From the NCBI RefSeq assembly GCF_002866065.1, contig NZ_LNJZ01000002.1:62001-126000 (forward strand): a stretch of 64,000 nucleotides of DNA. The letters are read 5' to 3'. The DNA comes from Thiopseudomonas denitrificans (GTDB lineage Bacteria > Pseudomonadota > Gammaproteobacteria > Pseudomonadales > Pseudomonadaceae). The notes under the pieces were generated by a model. It saw only the letters and a list, made by a program, of their open reading frames with translations. It ran no database searches and had not been told where the DNA came from. Position 1 is the first letter of the stretch. Every line of letters begins with the position of its first letter. Below, in pieces: positions 40,718 through 49,958 of the stretch. The translations under genes were made by a program, and so were the position numbers.

Positions 40718-42937
40718 CTAATACAGATCAATCGGGTCCACATCCAGCGACCAGCGTGCCTGCCGGGCGCTGGTCAGCTGTTCCAGATTGAAACACAAGC
40801 CGTGCAGTAAACGGTGCAGCGGCTGGCGCTGGGCGCTGATGAACAGCAGCTGCGCCCGGTAACGCCCGCTCCGGCGTTCCATCGGAGCGGCTACTGGCCC
40901 GAGCAGCTCTACCTCGCTATCCTCGTAATGCTGTTGCAACTGCTGCGCCAGGCTGACGGCATCGCGCAGGAAATCATCCGCATGCTGCGGGTTCAGCGCT
41001 TCCGCCCGTAGCAGGGCCATGTGCGTGTAGGGCGGCAACTGCGCTACCCGTCGCTCGTCCAGCGCCTGCCGGGCAAAGGCGAAATAGCCTTCTTCGGTCA
41101 GCTGGATCAGCAGGGGGTGGTCCGCGACATGACTCTGGATGATCACCCGGCCCGGTTGCTCCGCCCGTCCGGCGCGGCCGGCCACCTGGATGACCAGCTG
41201 GGCCATGCGCTCGCTGGCACGGAAGTCGGCAGAGAACAGGCCACCATCAGCATTGAGAATCGCTACCAGCGTCACCGCCGGAAAGTGGTGCCCCTTGGCC
41301 AGCATCTGGGTACCCAGCAAAATACAGGGCTCGCCACGCTGCACCAGATTGAGCATGGCATCCAGCGAGCCCTTGCGTGCGGTGCTGTCACGGTCGATGC
41401 GCACCACCGGAATCTTCGGAAACAGGATTTGCAGCCGCTCTTCGGCCCGTTCGGTTCCGGCCCCGACCGGGTGCAATTGCAGGCTCTGGCACTTGGGGCA
41501 GGCATGCGGTCGCTGCTCGATATGGCCGCAGTGGTGACAACGCAGTTCGTTGTAACGCTGGTGCAGGGTCAGGCGGGCATCGCAGGCATGACAATCGCCC
41601 ATCCAGCCACAGTCCTGGCACATCAGCACCGGCGCAAAACCGCGTCGGTTGAGGAATACCAGCACCTGCTGGCCGGCCGCCAGCGTCTGCTCGATGGCTT
41701 TTTGCAGCGGCAGGCTGATGCCCGAGTCGAGCGGCAGGCTGCGCACATCCAGTCGCATGAAGGTTGGCGCCTGTGCGGCCCCGGCCCGCCGGTTCAGGCG
41801 CAGCAGGGCATAGCGGCCACTTTGCGCATTGTGCAGGCTTTCCAGCGAGGGCGTCGCCGAGCCCATGACCACCGCAATGCCCAACCGCCTGGCCCGGACC
41901 AGTGCCAGGTCGCGGGCATGGTAGCGCAAGCCGTCCTGCTGCTTGTAGGAGCTGTCATGTTCCTCGTCGATGACGATCAGGCCCAGATCCCTGAAGGGGG
42001 TGAATAGTGCTGAGCGGGTACCGATGACGATCTCGGCCATGCCGTCGCGTGCCGCCAGCCAGGCATTCAGGCGCTCGCGGTCATTGACTTCCGAATGCAG
42101 CAGCGCCACCCGCACATTGAAGCGCTGGCGGAAGCGGTTGATGGTTTGCGGCCCCAGGTTGATCTCGGGAATCAGCACCAGCACCTGCCGGCCCTGCTTG
42201 AGCACCTGCTCGATCAGGTGCAGGTATACCTCGGTCTTGCCGCTGCCGGTGACACCCGCGAGCAGAAACACCTGATGCCGATGCAGCGCCTTGCCCACGG
42301 CATCGACCGCCAGCTGCTGCTCGGCATTCAACACCAGCGACGGCTGGGCCAGCAGGGGGCCGCCGGGACGGGCAGGTTTCTGGCTGCGCAGTTCCTGGAA
42401 CAGCAGCCCTTTTTCCACCAGCGCATCAATGCTGGTTTTCTGGATACCCAAGTTGTGCAGCTGTGCGTGAGCCATGCCCTGGCGGTGCTGCAACACGGCG
42501 GCCAGCGCCTGCCGCTGACGTGGAGCGTTCTTGATGCGCTCGTCGGCGATATCGGCATCGGCGGCGGCTTGATAGAACAGTTTTTTCTGGGCAGTGGCCG
42601 GTTCGCCCTGGCGCAACAGGGCGGGCATCGCCCAGCTGAAGGTGTCACCCAGGCTGTGCTGGTAATAGCTGGCCGTCCAGCGGATCAGTTCCAGCAACGG
42701 CGGCTCGAACAGCGGGCGCTCGTCCAGCAGCTCAAGGGCGTCGCGCACCTTGCCGGCAGGGATATCAGTGGTGGCTGTGGTCTCCACCAGAATGCCCACC
42801 ACCTTGCGGCTGCCGAACGGAACCCGTACCCGCACCCCGGGCTGCCAGTGCTCGGCAGGAACCCCGCGTGGTGCGCGATAGTCGAACAAACGACGCAGCG
42901 GAGTGGGCAGGGCGAGACGTAAGTAGAGATCGGGCAC
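40718..42937 (-). CDS. priA: Primosomal protein N' (replication-restart helicase PriA)
   Basis: Recognises stalled forks and D-loops and reloads the replisome; a 3'-5' SF2 helicase. The 739 residues begin with a 3' DNA-binding domain (LYLRLALPTPLRRLFDY). Walker A is AGVTGSGKTEVYL, Walker B is the DEEH box VIDEEHDSSYKQ, and four paired zinc cysteines follow (CQDCGWMGDCHAC; CHHCGH; CPKC). RASERMAQLVIQVAGRAGR is motif VI. The start is GTG at 42937 with GAAGGA seven bases upstream. Confidence 0.98.
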   Translation of the reverse strand: MPDLYLRLALPTPLRRLFDYRAPRGVPAEHWQPGVRVRVPFGSRKVVGILVETTATTDIPAGKVRDALELLDERPLFEPPLLELIRWTASYYQHSLGDTFSWAMPALLRQGEPATAQKKLFYQAAADADIADERIKNAPRQRQALAAVLQHRQGMAHAQLHNLGIQKTSIDALVEKGLLFQELRSQKPARPGGPLLAQPSLVLNAEQQLAVDAVGKALHRHQVFLLAGVTGSGKTEVYLHLIEQVLKQGRQVLVLIPEINLGPQTINRFRQRFNVRVALLHSEVNDRERLNAWLAARDGMAEIVIGTRSALFTPFRDLGLIVIDEEHDSSYKQQDGLRYHARDLALVRARRLGIAVVMGSATPSLESLHNAQSGRYALLRLNRRAGAAQAPTFMRLDVRSLPLDSGISLPLQKAIEQTLAAGQQVLVFLNRRGFAPVLMCQDCGWMGDCHACDARLTLHQRYNELRCHHCGHIEQRPHACPKCQSLQLHPVGAGTERAEERLQILFPKIPVVRIDRDSTARKGSLDAMLNLVQRGEPCILLGTQMLAKGHHFPAVTLVAILNADGGLFSADFRASERMAQLVIQVAGRAGRAEQPGRVIIQSHVADHPLLIQLTEEGYFAFARQALDERRVAQLPPYTHMALLRAEALNPQHADDFLRDAVSLAQQLQQHYEDSEVELLGPVAAPMERRSGRYRAQLLFISAQRQPLHRLLHGLCFNLEQLTSARQARWSLDVDPIDLY

Positions 42938-43022
42938 GGGGCATTCCTTCAGGCAATGGTGTTATCTTAGCTTGAAAGAAGATTTTGGTTTTGTGTTTGC
43001 ACCATCAGAGTGCAGGCTCAAC

Positions 43023-43072
43023 TGTAGGTCCGGATTTATCCGGACAAATGTGCGAATAAATTCGCACCTACA
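43023..43072. repeat. Single paired-dyad repeat unit upstream of elbB
   Basis: TGTAGGTCCGGATTTATCCG opens the first palindrome; GTGCGAATAAATTCGCAC is the second, ending in CTACA. It is the same family as the 95-bp arrays but with CCGG arms and a shorter spacer. It lies 56 bases before the elbB start. Confidence 0.85.
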
Positions 43073-43127
43073 GGAGCGGGCACTGTGCATGAGCAACACC
43101 GGTAGTACAGAAAGAAAGGAGCGAACA

Positions 43128-43781
43128 ATGAGCAAGAAAGTAGCAATGATTTTGTCCGGCTGTGGCGTGTATGACGGCTCTGAAATCCATGAGACGGTCC
43201 TGACCATGCTGCGCCTCAGCCAGCAGGGTGCGCAGGTGCAGTGCTTTGCACCGGACAAGCCGCAAATGCATGTCATCAACCACCTGACCGGCGAAGAAGC
43301 TGATGAAACACGCAACGTGCTGGTGGAGTCGGCACGTATTGCCCGTGGCGCGGCAAAGGATGTGCGAGAACTGAAAGCGGCAGACTTTGATGCAGTGATC
43401 CTGCCTGGCGGTTTTGGCGCAGCCAAGAACCTGTCCGACTTTGCCGTCAAGGGTGCGGACTGCACCGTGGACCCGGACGTGCTGGCCGCCATCGGCGAAT
43501 TCCGTGATGCGAAAAAGCCGATTGGCCTGATGTGCATCGCCCCGGCGCTGTCGGCGCGGATCTTTGGCGAAGGCGTGACCTGCACCATCGGTAACGATGA
43601 AGGCACTGCCGAAGCCCTGGAAGCCATGGGTGCCAAACACCAGGTCTGTACCGTGGACAACATAGTGTTTGACGCTGGCAACTGCCTGGTCACCACGCCA
43701 GCCTACATGCTGGCCCAGTCCATTGCCGAAGCGGCTACCGGTATCAATGCGCTGGTGGACAAGGTGCTGGAGCTGGCCTGA
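43128..43781 (+). CDS. elbB: Isoprenoid biosynthesis glyoxalase ElbB
   Basis: A 217-residue DJ-1/PfpI-superfamily protein; the E. coli homologue has glyoxalase activity and was linked to isoprenoid synthesis. Motifs are SGCGVYDGSEIHE at the N-terminus, VILPGGFGAAKNLSDFA, and the nucleophile C136 in GLMCIAPAL. AAGGAG at 43115-43121 supports ATG 43128; earlier in-frame starts would run through the repeat element. A bidirectional terminator structure follows. Confidence 0.95.
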   Translation: MSKKVAMILSGCGVYDGSEIHETVLTMLRLSQQGAQVQCFAPDKPQMHVINHLTGEEADETRNVLVESARIARGAAKDVRELKAADFDAVILPGGFGAAKNLSDFAVKGADCTVDPDVLAAIGEFRDAKKPIGLMCIAPALSARIFGEGVTCTIGNDEGTAEALEAMGAKHQVCTVDNIVFDAGNCLVTTPAYMLAQSIAEAATGINALVDKVLELA

Positions 43782-43801
43782 GCCGGCTGAACCTGAACAG
43801 A

Positions 43802-43903
43802 AAAAGCCCCCTTCGGTGCAATGCAAGAAGCCGTGGAAACATCCTGTACGACCACACACCCTGTGTAGCCGCACGACTCTTGCACTGCCCAAAGGGGGCT
43901 TTT
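43802..43903. terminator. Long bidirectional hairpin/terminator between elbB and btuB
   Basis: A 12-base perfect outer stem AAAAGCCCCCTT / AAGGGGGCTTTT (43802-43813 with 43892-43903) gives T-runs on both strands. Inside it, 43818-43828 pairs with 43878-43888 (10 of 11). A small ACAC/GTGT hairpin forms near the tip. The result is a 102-base branched structure, larger than an ordinary terminator. It separates the convergent elbB and btuB genes. A structured small RNA is an alternative. Confidence 0.7.
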
Positions 43904-43909
43904 CGTCAT

Positions 43910-43936
43910 TACCGGGCTTGACCCGGTAACCTTTTT
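43910..43936 (+). terminator. Second terminator after elbB
   Basis: TACCGGG (43910-43916) pairs with CCCGGTA (43922-43928) across a CTTGA loop, followed by ACCTTTTT. It is oriented for elbB transcription. Confidence 0.7.
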
Positions 43937-43985
43937 ATCCCTGTCGCCGACTTTTGATAGCAGGTGGCAGGGATAGAAGATGCTA

Positions 43986-45902
43986 TCAGAACAGCTTCGG
44001 CGTCCAGGTTACGCTGGCCTGGATGGTGGCACGGTCTTCGCGGTAGCCGTGGTTTTTACCACCATAGGGATACACTGCACGACTGTACTTCTTATCGAAG
44101 ATGTTGCCTAAGCGCAGGCCAAAATTTAGCTCCTCAGTAGCTGCCCAGCTGCCACGCAGGTCGACAATACCGTAACCGGCTATACGCTGATCATTATCAG
44201 CATCTTGGAAACTGTGGCTGGAAGCACGCCAAGTCGCACCAGCAGAAAAGTTGCCCAGTTGCTTATCGACGTCAAAACTGATTGTACGACGGGCGCGAGC
44301 TGGCAGGAGATTGCCGCGCTCGGAGTCACGGTCACGAGCATCAATGAAGCTCAGGTTGAGTGCGGTGCGTACGGTGGCAAACTGGTGGATGACCGATGCC
44401 TCAAAGCCGTTGATGCGGGCATTGTCGATGTTTTCCAGTTTGTTGAGCGTGGTATTTTTCAGAATGGCATTACGAATGTTCGTACGGTAAGCAGAAGCCT
44501 CTAAAGAAACTATGTCGGTGAGTCTACTGCTCCACCGAAGTTCGTAAGTTTTGGAAGTTTCAGGTTTTAGGTTAGGGTTAGAATCGCTGGGGAAGCATCC
44601 CCACAATGGATCGCAAAATTCAGGATAGAAAAGATCGTTAAAGGTGGGCGCTCGAAAACCTTCTGCATAAGACAGGGAGAGGCTGTTGTCCGGATTGACT
44701 GGAACAGTCAGAGCAGCATTCCAGCTATTTCTGCTGCCGTAATGCTGGTTGTTGTCGTGGCGCAGGCCTAGCTCGGTGTTGAACCAGTCGCTGGTGAAAC
44801 GGTGTTGGGCGAAACCTGCCTGATTCCAGCGGTCTTTTTTGTCGTAATCAGTAGTGCTACGAACTTTATCTTTATGATAGTCAACACCTAGCAGCAACTC
44901 ATTTTGTTTGTTTAGACTGATGGTGTTTAACCATCCGATGCTGTTGCGGTAAGTATTGATATCGTATTGATGTTTTGGGTTTGAAAGCTTGTCATATCCT
45001 GCAAGCTTATCTTGACTATGTCCAAGCTCCAAGCGTGTTTTCCAGAAGTCTGTGATTTGCAGTGTGGAGAATACAGATGCTGAACTGGTTATGGTTTTGG
45101 AAAAATATTTAGCATTTGCACCTAAACCTGCGCTGTCATATTCCGATTTTGCATGTTGCTCCAGCAGAGTGGCACCGACCGAAAATTGTTCGTTGAATTT
45201 GTGATCCAATGCCAGACTGACCGACTTGTTGCGGTAGGTATCATGGTCTTTATCCGCGCTATCAGAGCGTGTTGTACGGTCGAAACCTTTGTCATCATCA
45301 AGACTAAGTCCAAAGCTAAAATTGGTCTTTTCGTTACCGCCGGACAAGCCAATGCTGCGTTCCTGTACGCCCTTATTACCAATGGCGTAACGCACACGTG
45401 GAGTCAGGCCTTGGCCGTCGCCGCGACGAGTGAAGATTTGAATAACACCCCCGATGGCGTCAGCACCGTATACGGCAGAACGAGAGCCACGCAGCACTTC
45501 AACGCGCTCTATCTGGTCTATGTTGAGATGTTCCAGTGCACCGTTGGCACCACCTGCGGTGGCGGAGCCGACACGGACGCCGTCAATCAGCACCAGGGTT
45601 TGTGCGGTAGAGGTACCACGAATGAATACACCGGTTGCGCTGCCGCGACCGCCGTTCTGGCGGATTTGCACACCAGGCACACGATTCAGCAGATCAGCGA
45701 CGTTAACTGGCTGCAGGCGGTCGATATCTTCGCGGGTAAAAACGCTGACGGCAGCAGTGGTATCCGCCTTGCTTTGGGCGCCACGATTGGCGGTGATGAC
45801 GGTATCGGACAGCTTGAGCGCAGCTTCTGTATCAAGGTCGGTGGCTGCAGACGCAACCAGTGGCAGTGCGGCAACAGCCAGCGCCAGTCGGGAAAGTTTC
45901 AT
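43986..45902 (-). CDS. btuB: TonB-dependent vitamin B12 receptor
   Basis: Outer-membrane cobalamin receptor. The 638 residues (614 in E. coli) have a signal peptide (1-19), a TonB-box-like segment DTVITANRG near 33-41, and the plug domain with VADLLNRVPGVQIRQNGGRG, FIRGTSTAQTLVLIDGVRVG and LRGSRSAVYGADAIGGVIQI. A 22-strand barrel follows, ending in the terminal aromatic motif (VTWTPKLF). A cobalamin riboswitch sits directly upstream (46018-46212) and btuFCD is divergent, which strongly supports B12 as substrate. GAGGA precedes the ATG. Confidence 0.95.
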   Translation of the reverse strand: MKLSRLALAVAALPLVASAATDLDTEAALKLSDTVITANRGAQSKADTTAAVSVFTREDIDRLQPVNVADLLNRVPGVQIRQNGGRGSATGVFIRGTSTAQTLVLIDGVRVGSATAGGANGALEHLNIDQIERVEVLRGSRSAVYGADAIGGVIQIFTRRGDGQGLTPRVRYAIGNKGVQERSIGLSGGNEKTNFSFGLSLDDDKGFDRTTRSDSADKDHDTYRNKSVSLALDHKFNEQFSVGATLLEQHAKSEYDSAGLGANAKYFSKTITSSASVFSTLQITDFWKTRLELGHSQDKLAGYDKLSNPKHQYDINTYRNSIGWLNTISLNKQNELLLGVDYHKDKVRSTTDYDKKDRWNQAGFAQHRFTSDWFNTELGLRHDNNQHYGSRNSWNAALTVPVNPDNSLSLSYAEGFRAPTFNDLFYPEFCDPLWGCFPSDSNPNLKPETSKTYELRWSSRLTDIVSLEASAYRTNIRNAILKNTTLNKLENIDNARINGFEASVIHQFATVRTALNLSFIDARDRDSERGNLLPARARRTISFDVDKQLGNFSAGATWRASSHSFQDADNDQRIAGYGIVDLRGSWAATEELNFGLRLGNIFDKKYSRAVYPYGGKNHGYREDRATIQASVTWTPKLF

Positions 45903-46017
45903 CGAGTGGAATCCTCAAAAGTGAAAATGGCTTTTGAGGAGGGCAGGGGCAAGCGAAGACGGTGCACAGGGCAAGCTACGCTTGACGGTGCAGCCCTCCG
46001 CAACACCTGTCGTGCGC

Positions 46018-46212
46018 ATCAGGCAGGTCTCCGGGCTGACGATGAACCTGGGCACCTTCCCGGTGTGAACCAGTGGTGTCTTGCGCAGGCGTGCGACTTA
46101 TGCAGAAAAACAGGTCGCGTCGTGTACCGTTGCGGGGGCAGCGCGGGCGGATAGTTCCGCCTGACTTCCCTTTTAAGGCTGTAACAGCCACCTTGAATGC
46201 AGTGCAGGTGGC
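46018..46212 (-). promoter_or_regulatory. Cobalamin riboswitch in the btuB leader
   Basis: Read on the minus strand, the leader shows AAAAGGGAAG near 46165-46174, the conserved TGCCCCCGCAACGGTA near 46125-46140, and the B12 box GTCAGCCCGGAGACCTGCC at 46022-46040. It lies about 115 bases before the btuB ATG, so it would repress btuB when adenosylcobalamin is abundant. The remaining gap to 46405 should hold the divergent promoters, but I could not assign -35/-10 boxes with confidence. Confidence 0.95.
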
Positions 46213-46405
46213 CACGATGGCTCGCCTGCGTTGGCTGGGCACATTAAACGGCAAAGGGTTGCCGGTCAAGCAGGCCGGCAGTTTTTGTTGATTGTCGTTA
46301 TGGCACCGGATTGTGCTGCTGTCTGGATAAAAAGCAGGCGCAAAAGTACAAGGCTTTCAAAGGCACGGGCCGGCGGTATAATCGCCGCTTTATCGTTACC
46401 GTCAT

Positions 46406-47311
46406 GTGTTCACTGTGATCATCAAAAACCGGCAAGACGCTTTCCTGCATGCATGCAAGCAGGTAGTCAGACGTTCGTCACCCGGCCCGGTAACGGGTCA
46501 AGACGGCAGGCGCGTATTGTGCCGTGCCGGAGCGCCGAGCCGATTGTTGTGGCTGCTCAGCCTGTTGTCGGGTTTGTTTTTCACGCTATCGGCCGCTGCC
46601 GCAACACCGCAGCGCATGCTCTCCCTCGATCTGTGTATGGACTGGACGCTGGCCTACCACGCCGATCCGCAGCGGGTGGCGGCATTGTCACCCATGCTCA
46701 AGCGTTATCCGGTGGACTGGATTGGTGACAACTGGCCGGGCCATGACGGCACGCTGGAACAGATCGTGCAGCTGCAGCCGGATCTGGTACTGGTCGGGCA
46801 ATTCAGTGCATTGATGCTGCGTGGGCGTTTGAGTGATCTGGGCTATAAGGTAGCGGTACTGCCGCTGCCGGGCAGTCTGGAACAGGTGGTGGATTACGAG
46901 CGCCAGCTGCTCGAATTGATGGGTGAAAATCCGGACAAGGCCCGGTCTGCGCCGGAGTGGCGTATACCGGCAGCGAATGCCAAACGTTTGTTGTTGCTGG
47001 GCTCCAATGGGATAGGTACCGGCCGGGACACCTTTGAGCACCAGATCATCGAGCAGGCCGGCTGGCGCAACTACCTTGAGGTGTCCGGGCATGTGGCGCT
47101 GGATCTGGAGCAGATCGCCAGTGACCCGCCGGATGCCATTTTGTTTGCCGCGCCGGAGCATCAGGCGCTGGCCAACCGTTTTGCCGATCATCCGGTGCTG
47201 CGTCGTAGCGTTCCGCCGGAGGGCTGGCTGACCACCGATTACTGGCGCTGGCAATGTCCCGGCCCCTGGACCTGGGATCTGATAAGGCAACTGAATCAAT
47301 GGCTCGACTGA
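46406..47311 (+). CDS. btuF: Cobalamin-type ABC transporter substrate-binding protein (BtuF-like)
   Basis: Periplasmic binding protein delivering cobalamin to BtuCD. It has 301 residues from GTG 46406, but the signal peptide (SRLLWLLSLLSGLFFTLSAA) sits at about 45-64. The real start may therefore be TTG 46517, which has only a weak AGG upstream. The class III binding-protein fold is visible: RMLSLDLCMDWTLAY, LEQIVQLQPDLVLVGQF, VAVLPLPGSLEQVV and LLLLGSNGIGTGRDTFEHQI. The stop overlaps the btuC start by 13 bases. Substrate is inferred from the adjacent btuB and riboswitch; heme or siderophore is a less likely alternative. Confidence 0.82.
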   Translation: MFTVIIKNRQDAFLHACKQVVRRSSPGPVTGQDGRRVLCRAGAPSRLLWLLSLLSGLFFTLSAAAATPQRMLSLDLCMDWTLAYHADPQRVAALSPMLKRYPVDWIGDNWPGHDGTLEQIVQLQPDLVLVGQFSALMLRGRLSDLGYKVAVLPLPGSLEQVVDYERQLLELMGENPDKARSAPEWRIPAANAKRLLLLGSNGIGTGRDTFEHQIIEQAGWRNYLEVSGHVALDLEQIASDPPDAILFAAPEHQALANRFADHPVLRRSVPPEGWLTTDYWRWQCPGPWTWDLIRQLNQWLD

Positions 47312-48285
47312 TAACTCCCGCTCTGCTGGTTTTACTGGTGCTGACGACGCTGGCCTCGCTGGCGGTCGGCTCGACTAGCGTAGATGTGCTGGGCGGGCTA
47401 TATGGCTTTGTGACCGGCCAGACCAGTCTGGACACCATAGTGATTGGCGAGGTCCGCTTGCCGCGCACTTTGATCGCCCTTGCGGTCGGGGCCGCACTGG
47501 GCCTGAGTGGCGCTGCCTTGCAGGGGCTGCTGCGCAACCCGCTGGCCGAACCGGGGCTGACCGGAGCCAGCCAAGGCGCGGCGCTGGGGGCCGCCAGTGT
47601 TTTCTACTTTGGCTTGTTTCCCGCGCTGGGCGCGGCTGCACCCAGCGTGGCAGGTCTGATCGGCGCCGGCGTGGCACTGGTGCTGATGCTGGCGCTGGCG
47701 GGCTCGGCCCGTTCGCACATGGTGATCATGGCCGGCTTGGCCATTACCACGCTTTGTGGTGCGGCACTGGCCACTGTGCTGAACTTCGCACCCAACCCCT
47801 ATGCCATGCAGGAGCTGGTGTTCTGGCTGCTGGGCTCGGTGTCCGAGCGTGGTCTGGAGCACCTGTGGTTGCTGTTGCCGCCGCTATTGGCGGGCAGTCT
47901 GCTCATCATCAGCCAGCGCCGCTTGCTCAGCGGCTTGAGCCTGGGGGACCAGGTGGCCCGCAGCATGGGGCTGAACTATCGACATGGCAGCTTCATGATC
48001 GTGCTGGGTGCGGCCCTGCTGGTTGGCAGTTCGGTGGCGGTGGCCGGCAGTATCGGCTTTGTTGGTTTGCTGGTGCCGCACTTGCTGCGTCCGCTGGTGC
48101 AAAACCGGCCCGAACGGCTGCTGATTCCGGCAGCACTGGCCGGAGCCATTTTGGTGTGTCTGGCGGATGTCTGTGTGCGCATGCTGCCGCCCGGACGTGA
48201 GCTGAAGCTGGGCGTGCTGACCTCTTTGCTGGGTGCTCCGCTGTTCATCTGGCTGGTGTGGAAGGAGCGCAAACGATGGAACTGA
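47299..48285 (+). CDS. btuC: Cobalamin ABC transporter permease (BtuC/FecCD family)
   Basis: A 328-residue permease with about ten membrane helices. Family motifs are EVRLPRTLIALAVGAALGLS, GAALQGLLRNPLAEPGLTG and the C-terminal GSIGFVGLLVPHLLRPLV. ATG 47299 overlaps btuF; a longer in-frame start at 47254 would overlap it far more. It pairs with the following ATPase. The FecCD family also transports siderophores and heme; B12 is assigned by context. Confidence 0.88.
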   Translation: MARLITPALLVLLVLTTLASLAVGSTSVDVLGGLYGFVTGQTSLDTIVIGEVRLPRTLIALAVGAALGLSGAALQGLLRNPLAEPGLTGASQGAALGAASVFYFGLFPALGAAAPSVAGLIGAGVALVLMLALAGSARSHMVIMAGLAITTLCGAALATVLNFAPNPYAMQELVFWLLGSVSERGLEHLWLLLPPLLAGSLLIISQRRLLSGLSLGDQVARSMGLNYRHGSFMIVLGAALLVGSSVAVAGSIGFVGLLVPHLLRPLVQNRPERLLIPAALAGAILVCLADVCVRMLPPGRELKLGVLTSLLGAPLFIWLVWKERKRWN

Positions 48286-49004
48286 TTCGTATTCACCAGC
48301 TTGGCGTGGATCAGCGCTTGCAGGATGTCAGCCTGAGCCTGCACAGGGGCGAGGTGTTGGGCATTCTGGGGGCCAACGGGGCCGGCAAGTCCACCATGTT
48401 GCACTGTCTGGCCGGCATCGAGGATTACCGTGGCGAGATTTTTCTGCATGATCAGCGGTTGGACAAGATTCCTGAACGGCGGCGGGCACAGCAGATCGGA
48501 TTCTTGCCGCAAAGCAGCCAGAGTGCCTGGGCCCTGTCCGTGCATGACGTGATCAGTCTGGGGCGCTTGCCCTGGGGTGATACCAATGCCGAAGCTGTTG
48601 CGCAGGCCGCCGCCGCCACTGGTGTGACCGACTGGCTGGAGCGTCCGATTGACCGGCTGTCAGGCGGCCAGCAGGCCAGGGTCTGGCTGGCGCGAGTATT
48701 GGCCGGGCAGCCCAGAGTGCTACTGGCAGACGAGCCTGTCGCCAGCCTTGACCTGAGCCAGCAACAGCATGTGCTGCAAATGCTGCGAGACTATGCACGC
48801 AACGACTGTGGCGTGATGCTGTCGATCCACGACTTGTCACTGGCGGCGCGTTACTGTGATCGCCTGTGCCTGCTGCACGAAGGACGGCTGCTGGCGCTGG
48901 GTCCGGTGGCCGAGGTATTGACCCACGATAACTTGCAACGAGCGTTCGGGATTGATGCCCATATTGACCTTGAGAGCCAGCCGCCCATTGTCATGCCCAG
49001 GTGA
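48276..49004 (+). CDS. btuD: Cobalamin ABC transporter ATP-binding protein (BtuD-like)
   Basis: A 242-residue ABC ATPase. Walker A is GANGAGKST near 33-41, the Q-loop is FLPQSSQ, the signature is LSGGQQARVWLARVLAG, Walker B is VLLADEPVASLD, and the H-loop is SIHDLSLAARYCD. It overlaps btuC by ten bases and completes the btuFCD operon. The next gene is convergent. Confidence 0.88.
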   Translation: MELIRIHQLGVDQRLQDVSLSLHRGEVLGILGANGAGKSTMLHCLAGIEDYRGEIFLHDQRLDKIPERRRAQQIGFLPQSSQSAWALSVHDVISLGRLPWGDTNAEAVAQAAAATGVTDWLERPIDRLSGGQQARVWLARVLAGQPRVLLADEPVASLDLSQQQHVLQMLRDYARNDCGVMLSIHDLSLAARYCDRLCLLHEGRLLALGPVAEVLTHDNLQRAFGIDAHIDLESQPPIVMPR

Positions 49005-49116
49005 TTTGCAGCGGGGTTTGCCCCGGAAAAAGATTGAGCCGGGGCGGGGTGGTGGTGCTGGTGGCTGGAGTTATGCTCCCTCGGGATAATAAATAGAGGG
49101 AGCAAAAACATCCGGG

Positions 49117-49875
49117 TCAGGCAGACTCCTGACCGTTCCCGTTCCCGTTCCCGTTCCCGTTACGTTCGATGGTTTTGCGCATCTTGATGTTGAGAATTTC
49201 CACGCCAAACGAGAACGCCATCGCGAAGTAGATGTAGCCCTTGGGTACATGAACGTCGAAGCCTTCGGCGATCAGCAGCGTACCGACCATGATCAGGAAT
49301 GACAGCGCGAGGATCTTCAGCGTCGGGTGCTCCTCGATGTACTTGCTGATGCTGGCGGCGGAAACCAGCATGACGATCACCGAAGCCATGATCGCCGCGA
49401 CCATCACCGGGATATGCTGCACCAGGCCGACTGCGGTGATCACCGAGTCCAGCGAAAAGATGATGTCGATGATGGCGATCTGGACCAGCACGAGAAAGAA
49501 ACTGCTGGCACCCTTGATATCGGGCAGATCATCGCCGCTGCCTTCGACGCTATGCCAGATTTCCAGCGTACTTTTCAGCAGCAGGAACAGGCCGCCGCCA
49601 ATCAGGATGATGTCACGCCCGGAAATGCCGATGCCAAAGACGCTGAACAGGTTGTCGGTCAGGCGCATTACCCAGGTCAGTGACAGCAGCAGCAGGATGC
49701 GGGTAACCATCGCCAGCATGATGCCGAAGAAGCGGCCTTTGGCCTGCAGGTGCTTGGGCAGACGGCTGACCAGGATGGAGATGAAGATGATGTTGTCGAT
49801 GCCGAGGACGATTTCCAGGGCGGTCAGGGTGAAGAATGCTATCCAGATTTCAGTGTCGGTAAGCCAGGGCCACAT
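49117..49875 (-). CDS. TerC-family integral membrane protein
   Basis: A 252-residue protein with seven to eight membrane helices. The TerC/Alx signature is ALEIVLGIDNIIFISILVSR (about 18-37), with a second copy-like IIDIIFSLDSVITAVGLV. Acidic residues in these helices are thought to bind metals; relatives affect manganese or calcium export and tellurite resistance. ATG 49875 gives the normal N-terminus; an upstream extension to 50094 would read into the repeat array. The C-terminus is a run of Gly-Asn dipeptides (NGNGNGNGNG) encoded by a hexanucleotide repeat. Confidence 0.88.
   Translation of the reverse strand: MWPWLTDTEIWIAFFTLTALEIVLGIDNIIFISILVSRLPKHLQAKGRFFGIMLAMVTRILLLLSLTWVMRLTDNLFSVFGIGISGRDIILIGGGLFLLLKSTLEIWHSVEGSGDDLPDIKGASSFFLVLVQIAIIDIIFSLDSVITAVGLVQHIPVMVAAIMASVIVMLVSAASISKYIEEHPTLKILALSFLIMVGTLLIAEGFDVHVPKGYIYFAMAFSFGVEILNIKMRKTIERNGNGNGNGNGQESA
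49134..49161. repeat. Hexanucleotide tandem repeat (GTTCCC) in the TerC-family gene
   Basis: Nearly five copies of a six-base unit encode the C-terminal Gly-Asn repeats. Unit loss or gain would keep frame and change only tail length. Confidence 0.85.
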
Positions 49876-49958
49876 GGCGGGGTTCCAGAATTGAGGAAAA
49901 AGGAGCGGGCATTTTAGCGCGAAAAGCACAGGGTTCGTGATTTTATTGTCGGGGGTGA

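Noticed and set aside
46073-46728. Small rightward frames inside the btuB leader and btuF start
   Set aside because: They run through the cobalamin riboswitch or lie out of frame with btuF and show no family features.
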